Below, piece by piece: positions 6,972-12,996 of a stretch of DNA of 35,187 nt. Location: assembly GCA_002746115.1 (NCBI GenBank), contig NVXL01000013.1:7572-42758 (forward strand), given 5' to 3'. The notes below the pieces were generated by a model. That model was not told the DNA's origin and searched no databases. It saw nothing but the letters and a program-made list of their open reading frames with translations. Each line of letters starts with the position of its first letter. The stretch's first letter is position 1. Source of the stretch: Alteromonadaceae bacterium (lineage in GTDB: Bacteria; Pseudomonadota; Gammaproteobacteria; Pseudomonadales; Cellvibrionaceae). Both the position numbers and the translations under genes were made by a program.

Positions 6972-7526
6972 CTACTCATCCTCCATCAACAACATGATAC
7001 TTTTTACGTCAAGATTCATTCTCTTAACTACATTTAAAAAACGTTGAGGGTTAACTTCATACACATCACGCAAGTCGGACGCGACAATGGACTGATTAGC
7101 TCCGTCGCTTTCTAAAACCAACTTTAGCAAAACACTTAGAGCATCATCATCGGTATAGCTATACATCGACAACTGATCTAAAACGGGGCTGCCGATAGAG
7201 ACCCAATTTGATGTATTATTAAGTAAAATAGGGAAGTTTCTTTCTGCACTTTTTATAAAACTCAAAACATACTGCTCTTCTTGAGTCCTCTTTGCTAATA
7301 CGTATTCATATAAAAACTTTCTAGCGATGTCGGCTTCACCGCTATAATCACTTTTAATTTTCTCTATATCCGGCTCACGCAACTTCATATTTGACAAAAT
7401 AATAAAAGCGGTTTGTGCCGTTTCATCATTCCCGGATTCCGTATATTTGTATATATCGTTAATCAGATTGCTACTGCAGCCTGACAAAACAAAAAATACC
7501 GATACTAAAAATAATTTATATCCCAT
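6972..7526 (-). CDS. Small lipoprotein, candidate immunity partner of the L,D-transpeptidase-like protein
   Basis: A 184-aa protein with a lipoprotein signal peptide, FLVSVFFVLSGCSS, with the lipobox cysteine at residue 17. The residue after the cysteine is Ser, which favours outer-membrane sorting. The mature part is mostly helical and acidic, with no recognised domain; repeated short helices (ESGNDETAQTAFIILSNMK and DALSVLLKLVLESD) suggest a HEAT/TPR-like solenoid. It is the first gene of a tight two-gene unit with the transpeptidase-like gene. A periplasm-facing lipoprotein paired with a leaderless peptidoglycan enzyme matches the pattern of immunity-effector pairs, though immunity genes more often come second. 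Function is inference; a lipoprotein unrelated to immunity cannot be excluded. Confidence 0.7.
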   Translation of the reverse strand: MGYKLFLVSVFFVLSGCSSNLINDIYKYTESGNDETAQTAFIILSNMKLREPDIEKIKSDYSGEADIARKFLYEYVLAKRTQEEQYVLSFIKSAERNFPILLNNTSNWVSIGSPVLDQLSMYSYTDDDALSVLLKLVLESDGANQSIVASDLRDVYEVNPQRFLNVVKRMNLDVKSIMLLMEDE

Positions 7527-7760
7527 ACATCCTCACAAATAAATATCACGCCTAATCACTTGGCTTACACAAAACGGCTGAGCATCGGTCTTTAGTCTTT
7601 AAGTCATCCGGCACTGGAGCTAAACACTACAGTTAACAGGGTAAGGTAATATGTTTGTTGTGCACCGTTAGACCTAGTGTCGACATTTTAGCTCATAGAA
7701 TTACAAACACCTACTTCAAGATCTCATAAATATCGGAACTCAGTCTCAAAAACAAACTAA

Positions 7761-7815
7761 ACAAGACATCCCACCTAACTCGTCGAGCAGCATGAGCTTG
7801 ATGACTGTCCGTTTT
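7761..7815. repeat. Dispersed intergenic motif (copy near 7.8 kb)
   Basis: ACAAGACATCC (7761) is followed by ACCTAA, a perfect small hairpin CTCG-T-CGAG (7779-7787), then GATGACTGTCCGTTTTA. A related arrangement, ACAAGACACCC followed by AATGTCCGCTTTA, occurs at 12921-12970. The rest of 7527-7875 holds no supportable gene. Confidence 0.4.
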
Positions 7816-7875
7816 ACATGAATCCGCAACCCAAAAGTACGCAGTATCTTTAAGTTCGCATGAAAAAAGAAAATT

Positions 7876-8109
7876 TTGTCGGGACATGTAAGAGATTTAG
7901 GCGGTTTATGGTCATATTCCTCAAAGATGGGACTGCTTGGCACTGCAATAATCATTACGACCTTTATTGCACGCAAAGCAATAAGAGGAAAGACGTTTTC
8001 TCTTGGATTAACATGTAAATCATGCAACATAATATTAACTGTAGATTACGCAGAGTCGCCAGCCAATAGCGGAAAGTGCCCCGAGTATAAAAGTGATGCC
8101 TTCGATTGA
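7876..8109 (+). CDS. Possible small membrane/zinc-ribbon protein
   Basis: Low-confidence frame of 77 codons from a TTG, or 60 from the ATG at 7927. The translation has one hydrophobic segment, MGLLGTAIIITTFIARKAI, followed by TCKSCNIILTVDYAES and SGKCPEYKSDAFD. The CxxC plus CPxxK pattern looks like a zinc ribbon in which the fourth cysteine has become tyrosine. No clear ribosome-binding site precedes the TTG. It could be a real small gene, a decayed one, or chance. The overlapping minus-strand frame has no such pattern. Confidence 0.3.
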   Translation: MSGHVRDLGGLWSYSSKMGLLGTAIIITTFIARKAIRGKTFSLGLTCKSCNIILTVDYAESPANSGKCPEYKSDAFD

Positions 8110-8177
8110 CAAAAATTTTGATGGACATCCAGCCTTGTTTGCCATCGACCTAGATCGTAGCCTGTATGAGAAACTAA

Positions 8178-8267
8178 GGGGTCAAATCTTGACTTTTACT
8201 TATTACCAACACCAAACAAAACACTCGATTTACCTCTAAGAGGTATTACGATACTTAGACGGACACC
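8178..8267 (+). repeat. 90-bp dispersed repeat, copy 2
   Basis: Same length and orientation as the copy at 5264-5353, sharing the first 20 bases and the terminal CGGACACC exactly. The central hairpin is ACCTCT-A-AGAGGT (8232-8244), perfectly paired although most stem bases differ from copy 1. The two copies bracket the PIN module and the lipoprotein/L,D-transpeptidase pair, 2.9 kb apart. Confidence 0.75.
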
Positions 8268-8346
8268 TAAACCTCCAAGCCACAAACAAGAAAAGAGTGG
8301 CGGCCTATCTTTTTAGCCAACGATTTTTTACATCAAGTGATTTGCC

Positions 8347-8388
8347 TTGTTAGTACAAACTTGCTAAAGTCGTACGGAAACACCGTAC
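8347..8388 (+). promoter_or_regulatory. Operator-like palindromes upstream of the YefM/YoeB-type pair
   Basis: A perfect inverted repeat GTACGG-AAACA-CCGTAC (8372-8388) ends 14 bases before the antitoxin start, and a second, TTGT-TAGT-ACAA (8347-8358), lies just upstream. Repeated GTAC cores recall the TGTACA palindromes bound by YefM in E. coli. They are the likely autoregulatory sites of the module. Confidence 0.6.
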
Positions 8389-8402
8389 AAGTGAAAAATA
8401 TT

Positions 8403-8675
8403 ATGGATACGATAAGTGTAAACCAATTTAGAGATAACCTAAAAACTCTTGTAGAGGAGGTGGTTAGCACTCACGAACCCCTTAAGGTAAGCCGTCGGGC
8501 TGGCGATGATTTTATTGTCATGAGTGCAGAAGACTGGCAACGAGAGCAAGAAACCTTATACCTATTGCAAAATAGTGACCTGATGCGGCAAATGAGTAAG
8601 TCACTTACGACCCATTCAAACAATACCGGTTATAAACCTACAGACGAGCAGATGAATGAGATCACTGGTATTTGA
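8403..8675 (+). CDS. yefM: YefM/Phd-family antitoxin
   Basis: A 90-aa antitoxin starting MDTISVNQFRDNLKTLVEEV; an open frame reaches further upstream, but this ATG fits the family N-terminus. The first 55 residues, with HEPLKVSRRAGDDFIVMSAE and DWQREQETLYLL, form the Phd/YefM DNA-binding fold. The C-terminal tail (YKPTDEQMNEITGI) is the toxin-wrapping segment. It overlaps the toxin gene by 20 nt, so the two are translated together. Palindromes directly upstream are probably its operators. The C-terminal tail is complete and nothing suggests decay, so this is one of the intact modules of the island. Confidence 0.92.
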   Translation: MDTISVNQFRDNLKTLVEEVVSTHEPLKVSRRAGDDFIVMSAEDWQREQETLYLLQNSDLMRQMSKSLTTHSNNTGYKPTDEQMNEITGI

Positions 8676-8928
8676 AGGCGAGACCTGGGCTGCATATGAA
8701 GAGCTTCGTGAAAAAGACAAAAAGTTACATAAAGCATTATGTCAGTTACTCAAAGAAATGCTTCGCTCTGATGACCCATCCTCTGGATTAGGGAAGCCCG
8801 AAGAACTTAAGCATAATCTGACTGGCTTTTGGTCTAAACGTATCTCTCAAAAAGACCGACTAATTTATAAGTTTGACGATAATTCAATTTATATTTTTGC
8901 AATTGGCGGGCATTATGACCAGCATTAA
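8656..8928 (+). CDS. yoeB: YoeB/Txe-family mRNA interferase toxin
   Basis: A 90-aa toxin that cleaves mRNA on the ribosome. It begins MRSLVFEGETWAAYEELREK and contains GLGKPEELKHNLTGFWSKRI, then QKDRLIYKFDD and a C-terminal GGHYDQH. The Glu in KPEEL, the Arg in DRLIY and the terminal His-Tyr correspond to the E46/R65/H83/Y84 catalytic set of E. coli YoeB. It ends three residues after the HY, slightly longer than E. coli YoeB. It overlaps the end of the antitoxin gene, the usual arrangement. All catalytic positions look intact, so this module could be active. Confidence 0.93.
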   Translation: MRSLVFEGETWAAYEELREKDKKLHKALCQLLKEMLRSDDPSSGLGKPEELKHNLTGFWSKRISQKDRLIYKFDDNSIYIFAIGGHYDQH

Positions 8929-8954
8929 CTCCCTGTGTCAGACCAATTATCACT

Positions 8955-8990
8955 TGAGCTCATTAGCACCTGATTCCCACTACCGATCCA
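8955..8990 (-). other. Relic of a second PIN/antitoxin gene junction
   Basis: TTGAGCTCATTAGCACCTGA and the following TTCCCACT match the antitoxin-end/toxin-start junction at 5949-5976 (GAGCTCATTAGTACCCCATT) in position after position, then diverge. On the minus strand it reads as GGGAATCAGGTGCTAATGAG, so the TAATG overlap itself is preserved. The same AGTACCTGATTCCCACT recurs at 11470-11487, right at the broken start of the second parD. These look like scars of recombination among toxin-antitoxin modules. Confidence 0.5.
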
Positions 8991-9019
8991 CACAAATACC
9001 TGGCCACGTGGCCTTTCTC

Positions 9020-9066
9020 TTGACAAGTATAAGCACAAACCCTATAAAATAAGAATATATCTTATT
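9020..9066 (+). promoter_or_regulatory. Promoter and operator of parD/parE copy 1
   Basis: TTGACA at 9020-9025 and TATAAA at 9043-9048 are separated by 17 bases, a near-consensus sigma-70 promoter. A perfect inverted repeat AATAAGA-ATATA-TCTTATT (9048-9066) follows directly, overlapping the expected transcription start, as expected for autorepression by the ribbon-helix-helix antitoxin. A 12-base palindrome GGCCACGTGGCC (9002-9013) lies just upstream. Confidence 0.75.
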
Positions 9067-9084
9067 GCTGTAGAGGTACGAAAA

Positions 9085-9345
9085 ATGGCACAGGTAAAGA
9101 CACAAACATTAAGCCTTGGCGAACACTGGAACAGCTTCATTGAAAGCCACGTTAAGAAAGGCCGTTACTCTTCAGCTAGTGAGCTGGTGCGTGATGGATT
9201 AAGGCTTCTTGAAGAAAAGGAAGCAGACTCAAAACTGGAAGCTCTACGTTCCGCCTTGATTGAAGGTGAAAAGAGCGGGGATGCTGGTGAACTGGATATG
9301 AACGCCATCCGGCAGGAAGCAAAGAAAGCAGCAGGCTTATCTTAA
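9085..9345 (+). CDS. parD: ParD-family antitoxin
   Basis: An 86-aa antitoxin with an N-terminal ribbon-helix-helix: VKTQTLSLGEHWNSFIESHV, then KKGRYSSASELVRDGLRLLE, a classic ParD/CopG DNA-binding dimer. The C-terminal acidic helix (EALRSALIEGEKSGDAGELD) and the end (MNAIRQEAKKAAGLS) wrap the toxin. AGAGG lies eight bases before the ATG, under a near-consensus promoter and palindromic operator. It is complete, while the toxin three bases downstream is frameshifted. An almost identical second copy lacking a usable start lies at 11495. Confidence 0.93.
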   Translation: MAQVKTQTLSLGEHWNSFIESHVKKGRYSSASELVRDGLRLLEEKEADSKLEALRSALIEGEKSGDAGELDMNAIRQEAKKAAGLS

Positions 9346-9348
9346 CCA

Positions 9349-9638
9349 ATGTATAAAATTCATCAACAGAAAAAAGCCCGCGTAGATATTAAAAAAATCT
9401 GGCTATATTCCTATGAAAACTTTGGTGTAATTCAAGCGGATAAAGACTTTGATGAATTAGACTCTGGTATGGATACTTGCGAGATAACCCGCTAATTGTA
9501 GTTTCCTGTGAGTATATTCGGGCAGGCTATCGTCAGCTTAAAGTGAACGAACACTATATTTTTTACCGTATTTCTAAACACACAATTCATATTGTCCGAG
9601 TGCTTCATGAAACCATGCAAGCCAATAATCATTTATAG
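9349..9638 (+). pseudogene. parE: ParE toxin gene with a one-base deletion
   Basis: Reads MYKIHQQKKARVDIKKIWLY and NFGVIQADKDFDELDSGMDT, then shifts frame at about 9475 and stops after CEITR. Restoring one base after GATAC, as present in the second copy (GATACCTTGCG against GATACTTGCG), gives a full-length protein of 96 aa continuing LRDNPLIVVSCEYIRAGYRQ and ending FYRISKHTIHIVRVLHETMQ before ANNHL, the intact C-terminal half of a ParE/RelE-fold gyrase-targeting toxin. As written, the toxin is inactive. The lesion sits in a tract where the sister copy has CC, so a real mutation and a sequencing error are both possible. Confidence 0.85.
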
Positions 9639-9733
9639 AAAACAACCTCAAATAAAGAATGTCCGATTTAACCCGCTGCCTGTAACTCCAACCCAAAGGT
9701 CAGACTCGATTGATTTTAATAGCCTCGTTTAAG

Positions 9734-10021
9734 CTATTGGTTTTTAATGATAAACCCAACCTCCATACCAAAGGCTTGGCAACAGCTATTTAACGTGCTT
9801 AGTTTCGGGTCGCCTTGACCATTCTCAATTTGCGATACAGCCTTGCGTGATATATTGGCAATCTTTTCACCAAACTCTGTTTGCGTCATTCCCAACACTT
9901 CACGCATGCCTTTTACCGCATCGCCAAGACTGAGTTCGCCTTTATTTATCTGCTCGAATAAAGCGTCACGCGCTTGCAGGTATTGCGCTTGCTGGGGTTT
10001 TATAATTCGGCGTTTTGGCAT
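9734..10021 (-). CDS. hipB: HipB-like XRE-family antitoxin
   Basis: A 95-aa protein with a C-terminal HTH_3/XRE domain: MREVLGMTQTEFGEKIANIS, then RKAVSQIENGQGDPKLSTLN and the family ending QAFGMEVGFI. An N-terminal helical extension of about 35 residues (QQAQYLQARDALFEQINKGE) precedes it. HipB proteins bind operator palindromes as dimers and restrain the HipA kinase. Unusually the antitoxin follows the toxin, starting two bases after the hipA stop, so it can only be made from the same transcript unless an internal promoter exists. Confidence 0.88.
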   Translation of the reverse strand: MPKRRIIKPQQAQYLQARDALFEQINKGELSLGDAVKGMREVLGMTQTEFGEKIANISRKAVSQIENGQGDPKLSTLNSCCQAFGMEVGFIIKNQ

Positions 10022-10023
10022 CG

Positions 10024-11343
10024 TTAAACCTCCCTTAACAACGGCAGTTGTCTTGCAAGGCTGAGCAATCGGGTATGGATAATTTGATCGTCTACACCAG
10101 CACTTATCATGTGCTCCTCCAGTCGCTCAAGCTGAGCACTTAATGTGCGGATGCGTGCGCGCAAGTGTTCAATATTACAGGTCGGGTATGACGCTTCGAT
10201 ATGCTCTACTAGCTTCGGCCATATAGGTTGCCCTGCTTGCTCGTAGTCTTTGTGCCATCGACATACTCGGGCAATGCCTTCGTTATCAAGATACATTGGG
10301 GCAAAGTCAAAAAGAGGTGATAAAGCAGAGTGGCCTGTTGGGCTTTTTAGTATGGCGGAATTTCTGGCATGATTATCCTTATTTCCCAAAATAATATTGA
10401 TGATATCCCGACAAATATACTCAACAATATCGGTACTTTGGCTGTGACTACAGCAGGTAATCGCGGACAACAATAATTCATGAGCCGGGCTTGCGCCATA
10501 CTGAGAAATACCTGCGGCACTGCAAAGGCTTTCCACACCAAAACGCTCAATATAATCAGGTTTCACTTTGCGATCAAAGCGAGGAATAAATAATGCATCA
10601 CCTTCGTATTGTAAAGCCTCACCTACGTGTAGCCCGAGAGCTCTAGCAACTTCCAAGTAGGCACATTCGTTACGTAATATATCGCGATCTGACTGGGTAG
10701 CTCCCCGCGGAAACTTCACTAGCCAGTGCTTGGCAACCTGAGCATCAGGAATTGCACCCTCGGCGTGCCAACGGCCTCGGCGGTCTTCTACTAATAAAAA
10801 TTTTGGTGCTTCACCTTGAACATCCGATGCGCCAGCCGTAGCCGCATCATGCTGGTGAGCGTATTCAATAAAATGTTCGCCGCGTTGAATGATGTCACTT
10901 CGATTAAATCCTGGGTGTATTGCGCCTTTGTGTAAAAGACCGCTGGCATCTGGGCCAATAAGCTCGGCATGCTTAAGTACTGCCTCCTTAATCCGCAGAT
11001 TTCCTGGCGGAGAACCCGCACCAACACCAAGCAGCGCCCAATCGGAACTGTGTTCATCTTTTAATCCTTGGCGTTGCAGCCATTGCCTACGCCCCGCTCC
11101 GCTGGGGAGTATATCGAGTAAAAATGCAGGCCAGGGTTCTTGGCGGTAGTTGCTAAAGCTCACAGAGTAGTTACAGCTAAGCGCATGTACGGTACGCGAC
11201 TCACTTAAATGTTTTGCTACGTAGTCCAAGTGGTAATCTAATATCCCTAGCCCTAGATGTCCGCGCGTCTCATCTTCAACCGAAAATGTAGCGGCGTCAC
11301 ACCAGCGGCCATTAGAATAAAGTTGAAGTGTAAGTGAGGGCAT
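10024..11343 (-). CDS. hipA: HipA-family Ser/Thr kinase toxin
   Basis: A 439-aa HipA kinase. Residues 1-110 are the HipA N-terminal subdomain (PAFLLDILPSGAGRRQWLQR); GEAPKFLL around K181 and VKFPRG at 209-213 are nucleotide-binding segments; GNKDNHARN (320-328) is the catalytic loop, and PLFDFAPM carries D346, the metal-binding DFG equivalent. Known HipA proteins phosphorylate glutamyl-tRNA synthetase or other targets and cause growth arrest. All recognisable kinase residues are intact. The gene order is toxin first, the reverse of classical hipBA. An 8-bp inverted repeat lies 28 bases upstream. The pair stands on the opposite strand from, and between, two parDE copies. Confidence 0.93.
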   Translation of the reverse strand: MPSLTLQLYSNGRWCDAATFSVEDETRGHLGLGILDYHLDYVAKHLSESRTVHALSCNYSVSFSNYRQEPWPAFLLDILPSGAGRRQWLQRQGLKDEHSSDWALLGVGAGSPPGNLRIKEAVLKHAELIGPDASGLLHKGAIHPGFNRSDIIQRGEHFIEYAHQHDAATAGASDVQGEAPKFLLVEDRRGRWHAEGAIPDAQVAKHWLVKFPRGATQSDRDILRNECAYLEVARALGLHVGEALQYEGDALFIPRFDRKVKPDYIERFGVESLCSAAGISQYGASPAHELLLSAITCCSHSQSTDIVEYICRDIINIILGNKDNHARNSAILKSPTGHSALSPLFDFAPMYLDNEGIARVCRWHKDYEQAGQPIWPKLVEHIEASYPTCNIEHLRARIRTLSAQLERLEEHMISAGVDDQIIHTRLLSLARQLPLLREV

Positions 11344-11370
11344 ACCAACTCTTTCTTGCCCCCTAGCGGT

Positions 11371-11402
11371 GGCATAAAATGTATCTCAGCTCAGTTTATG
11401 CC
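11371..11402 (-). promoter_or_regulatory. Probable hipA/hipB operator
   Basis: A perfect inverted repeat GGCATAAA (11371-11378) and TTTATGCC (11395-11402), separated by 16 bases, lies 28-59 bases upstream of the hipA start. HipB-type repressors bind such spaced palindromes as dimers. No other gene is close enough to claim it. Confidence 0.5.
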
Positions 11403-11494
11403 GCTTATAGGTCTCATGCAAGAATAATCTGCCACAACCTAGGAGGACACCCGTGCGCCCAATAACGCTAAGTACCTGATTCCCACTGACATGC

Positions 11495-11740
11495 ACGCAA
11501 ATATTAAGTCTTGGCGAACACTGGAACAGCTTCGTTGAAAGCCACGTTAAGAAAGGCCATTACTCTTCAGCTAGTGAGCTGGTGCGTGACGGGTTAAGGC
11601 TTCTCGAAGAAAAGGAAGCAAACTCAAAACTTGAAGCCCTACGCGCGGCCTTGATTGAGGGTGAAGAAAGTGGTGATGCTGGGGAGCTGGATATGAACGC
11701 CATCCGGCAGGAAGCAAAGAAAGCAGCAGGCTTATCTTAA
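11495..11740 (+). pseudogene. Second parD copy lacking a usable start
   Basis: From codon 6 (ACG CAA) to the stop this frame encodes the same protein as the intact ParD at 9085, differing at only a few residues (QILSLGEHWNSFVESHVKKG, GHYSSASELVRDGLRLLEEK), with no internal stop. The only nearby ATG, at 11491, is one base out of frame, and upstream in frame there is only a CTG before a stop. There is no ribosome-binding site or ParD-type operator. The upstream DNA instead matches the PIN-junction relic (AGTACCTGATTCCCACT), so the copy was joined here by recombination that removed promoter and start. Confidence 0.8.
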
Positions 11741-11743
11741 CCA

Positions 11744-11962
11744 ATGTATAAAATTCATCCGCAGGTAAAAGCCCGTTCAGACATCAAAAAAATCTGGCTA
11801 TATTCCTATAAAAATTTTGGGGTAATCCAAGCGGATAAATACTTTGATGAATTAGACGCTGGTATGGATACCTTGCGGGATAACCCACTAATTGGAGCTT
11901 CCTGTGAATATATTCGCGCAGGCTTTGCAAGATTCCGACGCAAGCTAGTGATTGCAAAATAA
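11744..11962 (+). pseudogene. Second parE copy, C-terminally truncated
   Basis: Begins MYKIHPQVKARSDIKKIWLY and follows the first copy through DTLRDNPLIGASCEYIRAGF without the frameshift, then leaves the family and ends in ARFRRKLVIAK after 72 residues. The first copy, once repaired, has 96. The missing end (FYRISKHTIHIVRVLHE) carries the last strands of the RelE/ParE fold and the residues expected to contact the target. It is therefore probably inactive, and its antitoxin partner has lost its start. Confidence 0.85.
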
Positions 11963-11990
11963 AATATCTAAAAGATAGAATATACTAAAA

Positions 11991-12019
11991 ATAAAAAGCC
12001 TCGACCTCGGAGCCGAGGC
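11991..12019 (-). terminator. Rho-independent terminator of the PEP-CTERM-like gene
   Basis: GCCTCG (11998-12003) pairs with CGAGGC (12014-12019); in minus-strand direction the stem is followed by TTTTTAT. It begins eight bases past the stop of the 12027-12572 gene. A competing stem CCTCGG/CCGAGG lies inside. Confidence 0.8.
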
Positions 12020-12026
12020 AATTTAT

Positions 12027-12572
12027 TTAAACAATAATACGCTTTTTACGCGAAGCTAAGAAAAGTAAAAAAAGCGAAGGTGCGAAGAAAAATATCGCTG
12101 CAGGTATCGGCGTTTCTGCAACGGCTGACTCTACAAAAGATCCACTATTCACTGTCATCGAAAGATCCATTCCTATCCCAGCTATACTCCCAAGCGCTTG
12201 GCTTAGCGTTGAGTTAAATATGTAACTTAGAGACATGTCGTCGAAACTAGGGTGTACAGGCCCCGAGTATAGATCGCCGTCTAAAAAAATGTTCGATATT
12301 GATCCGGAAGGGTTCATTCTTATACCCGCTGACATGGTACTTATATCCAGCGATGAATGCCCACTCGTCATGGAAAATCCATCTAAAACAAATCCATGGG
12401 TTATGGAGTTTGCAGCTAACAAATCGATATCCGCAGTAAATTCCCAAGTACCAATAAAATCGCCTAGTGTAGGAGAGCTTACGTTGAAATTGCCACCGTA
12501 GACAATGGGGGCAGCATGGGATGAAAGAGGAAAGGCTAATAGGCTTAGTAGAAGGCAGTATTTTAACTTCAT
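12027..12572 (-). CDS. Secreted protein with a PEP-CTERM-like sorting tail
   Basis: A 181-aa protein. The signal peptide is MKLKYCLLLSLLAFPLSSHA, followed by a Gly/Ser-rich beta-type body (GGNFNVSSPTLGDFIGTWEF). The end carries TPIPAAIFFFAPSLFLLFLA followed by SRKKR: a short proline motif, a hydrophobic segment and a basic stop, the three parts of a PEP-CTERM/exosortase signal. The motif is a variant (PIPAA rather than VPEP), like the VPxPAA forms of marine Gammaproteobacteria. If an exosortase is present, the protein would be cleaved at the motif and released or attached to exopolysaccharide. The body matches no known domain. It is transcribed alone and ends at a strong terminator. Confidence 0.8.
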   Translation of the reverse strand: MKLKYCLLLSLLAFPLSSHAAPIVYGGNFNVSSPTLGDFIGTWEFTADIDLLAANSITHGFVLDGFSMTSGHSSLDISTMSAGIRMNPSGSISNIFLDGDLYSGPVHPSFDDMSLSYIFNSTLSQALGSIAGIGMDLSMTVNSGSFVESAVAETPIPAAIFFFAPSLFLLFLASRKKRIIV

Positions 12573-12803
12573 GATGCATTCCCGGTAGTGGCTTGGATTA
12601 TGTCATTTTTAATAAAAAGGAAGGCAAAAAATACGCCATGAAAAAATAAGCATATATATCAGTACTTTACCGAGAAAAATAGATTTTTACATGATTAATC
12701 TGTAAAAACATCTGACATGACGGGCTAAATATAGTCACATTAAATACAATTTTGTACTAAGTAGAAAAATTGATATGTCAATTTATGCCTGCGTTAAAAA
12801 AGA

Positions 12804-12830
12804 TGATTCCGGATGCGCCGGAATCATTTT
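12804..12830 (-). terminator. Bidirectional-looking terminator
   Basis: TGATTCCGG (12804-12812) and CCGGAATCA (12818-12826) form a perfect 9-bp stem with loop ATGCG, flanked by AAAAAA on the left and TTTT on the right. It lies downstream of the minus-strand gene ending at 12997 and serves it best. The rest of 12573-12996 is AT-rich DNA without a supportable gene, plus the motif at 12921. Confidence 0.75.
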
Positions 12831-12920
12831 GGGTTGAAGCCTCAAAAGAACAATCATAAAAATCGGTATTAACGTGGCGACCCTATTCTAGTGACGCTCT
12901 TTAGTGACAACAACGACAAA

Positions 12921-12975
12921 ACAAGACACCCTGCTTAGCGCCTTCAAATAGTGCGATGAATGTCCGCTTTATTCG
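12921..12975. repeat. Dispersed intergenic motif (copy near 12.9 kb)
   Basis: ACAAGACACCC (12921) followed after about 30 bases by GATGAATGTCCGCTTTA, matching the arrangement at 7761-7815. Shorter relatives are AATGTCCGATTTA near 9659 and CACGACACCCC near 16590. All lie between genes. Identity is too short and degenerate to name a family. Confidence 0.35.
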
Positions 12976-12996
12976 GCACTCCCTAGAAACGCTTAA

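Noticed and set aside
5311-7779. RYYYAAC-like sequences (GCTTAAC at 5314, ACCTAAC at 7773) and GTTAGAC at about 7668 as possible integron attC sites in a toxin-antitoxin cassette array
   Set aside because: No correctly oriented RYYYAAC...GTTRRRY pair with internal complementary arms was found, and the spacing and order are wrong on both strands; no integrase is present.
7746-8030. 94-codon minus-strand frame as a gene
   Set aside because: It overlaps the plus-strand CxxC frame, has no ribosome site and shows no recognisable pattern.
10347-11149. Frames on either strand inside hipA
   Set aside because: They are shadows of a clear 439-aa HipA kinase gene with intact motifs.
12247-12579. Alternative 110-codon frame overlapping the PEP-CTERM-like gene
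   Set aside because: It lacks a signal peptide and ribosome site; the other frame has a signal peptide, a sorting tail and a terminator.
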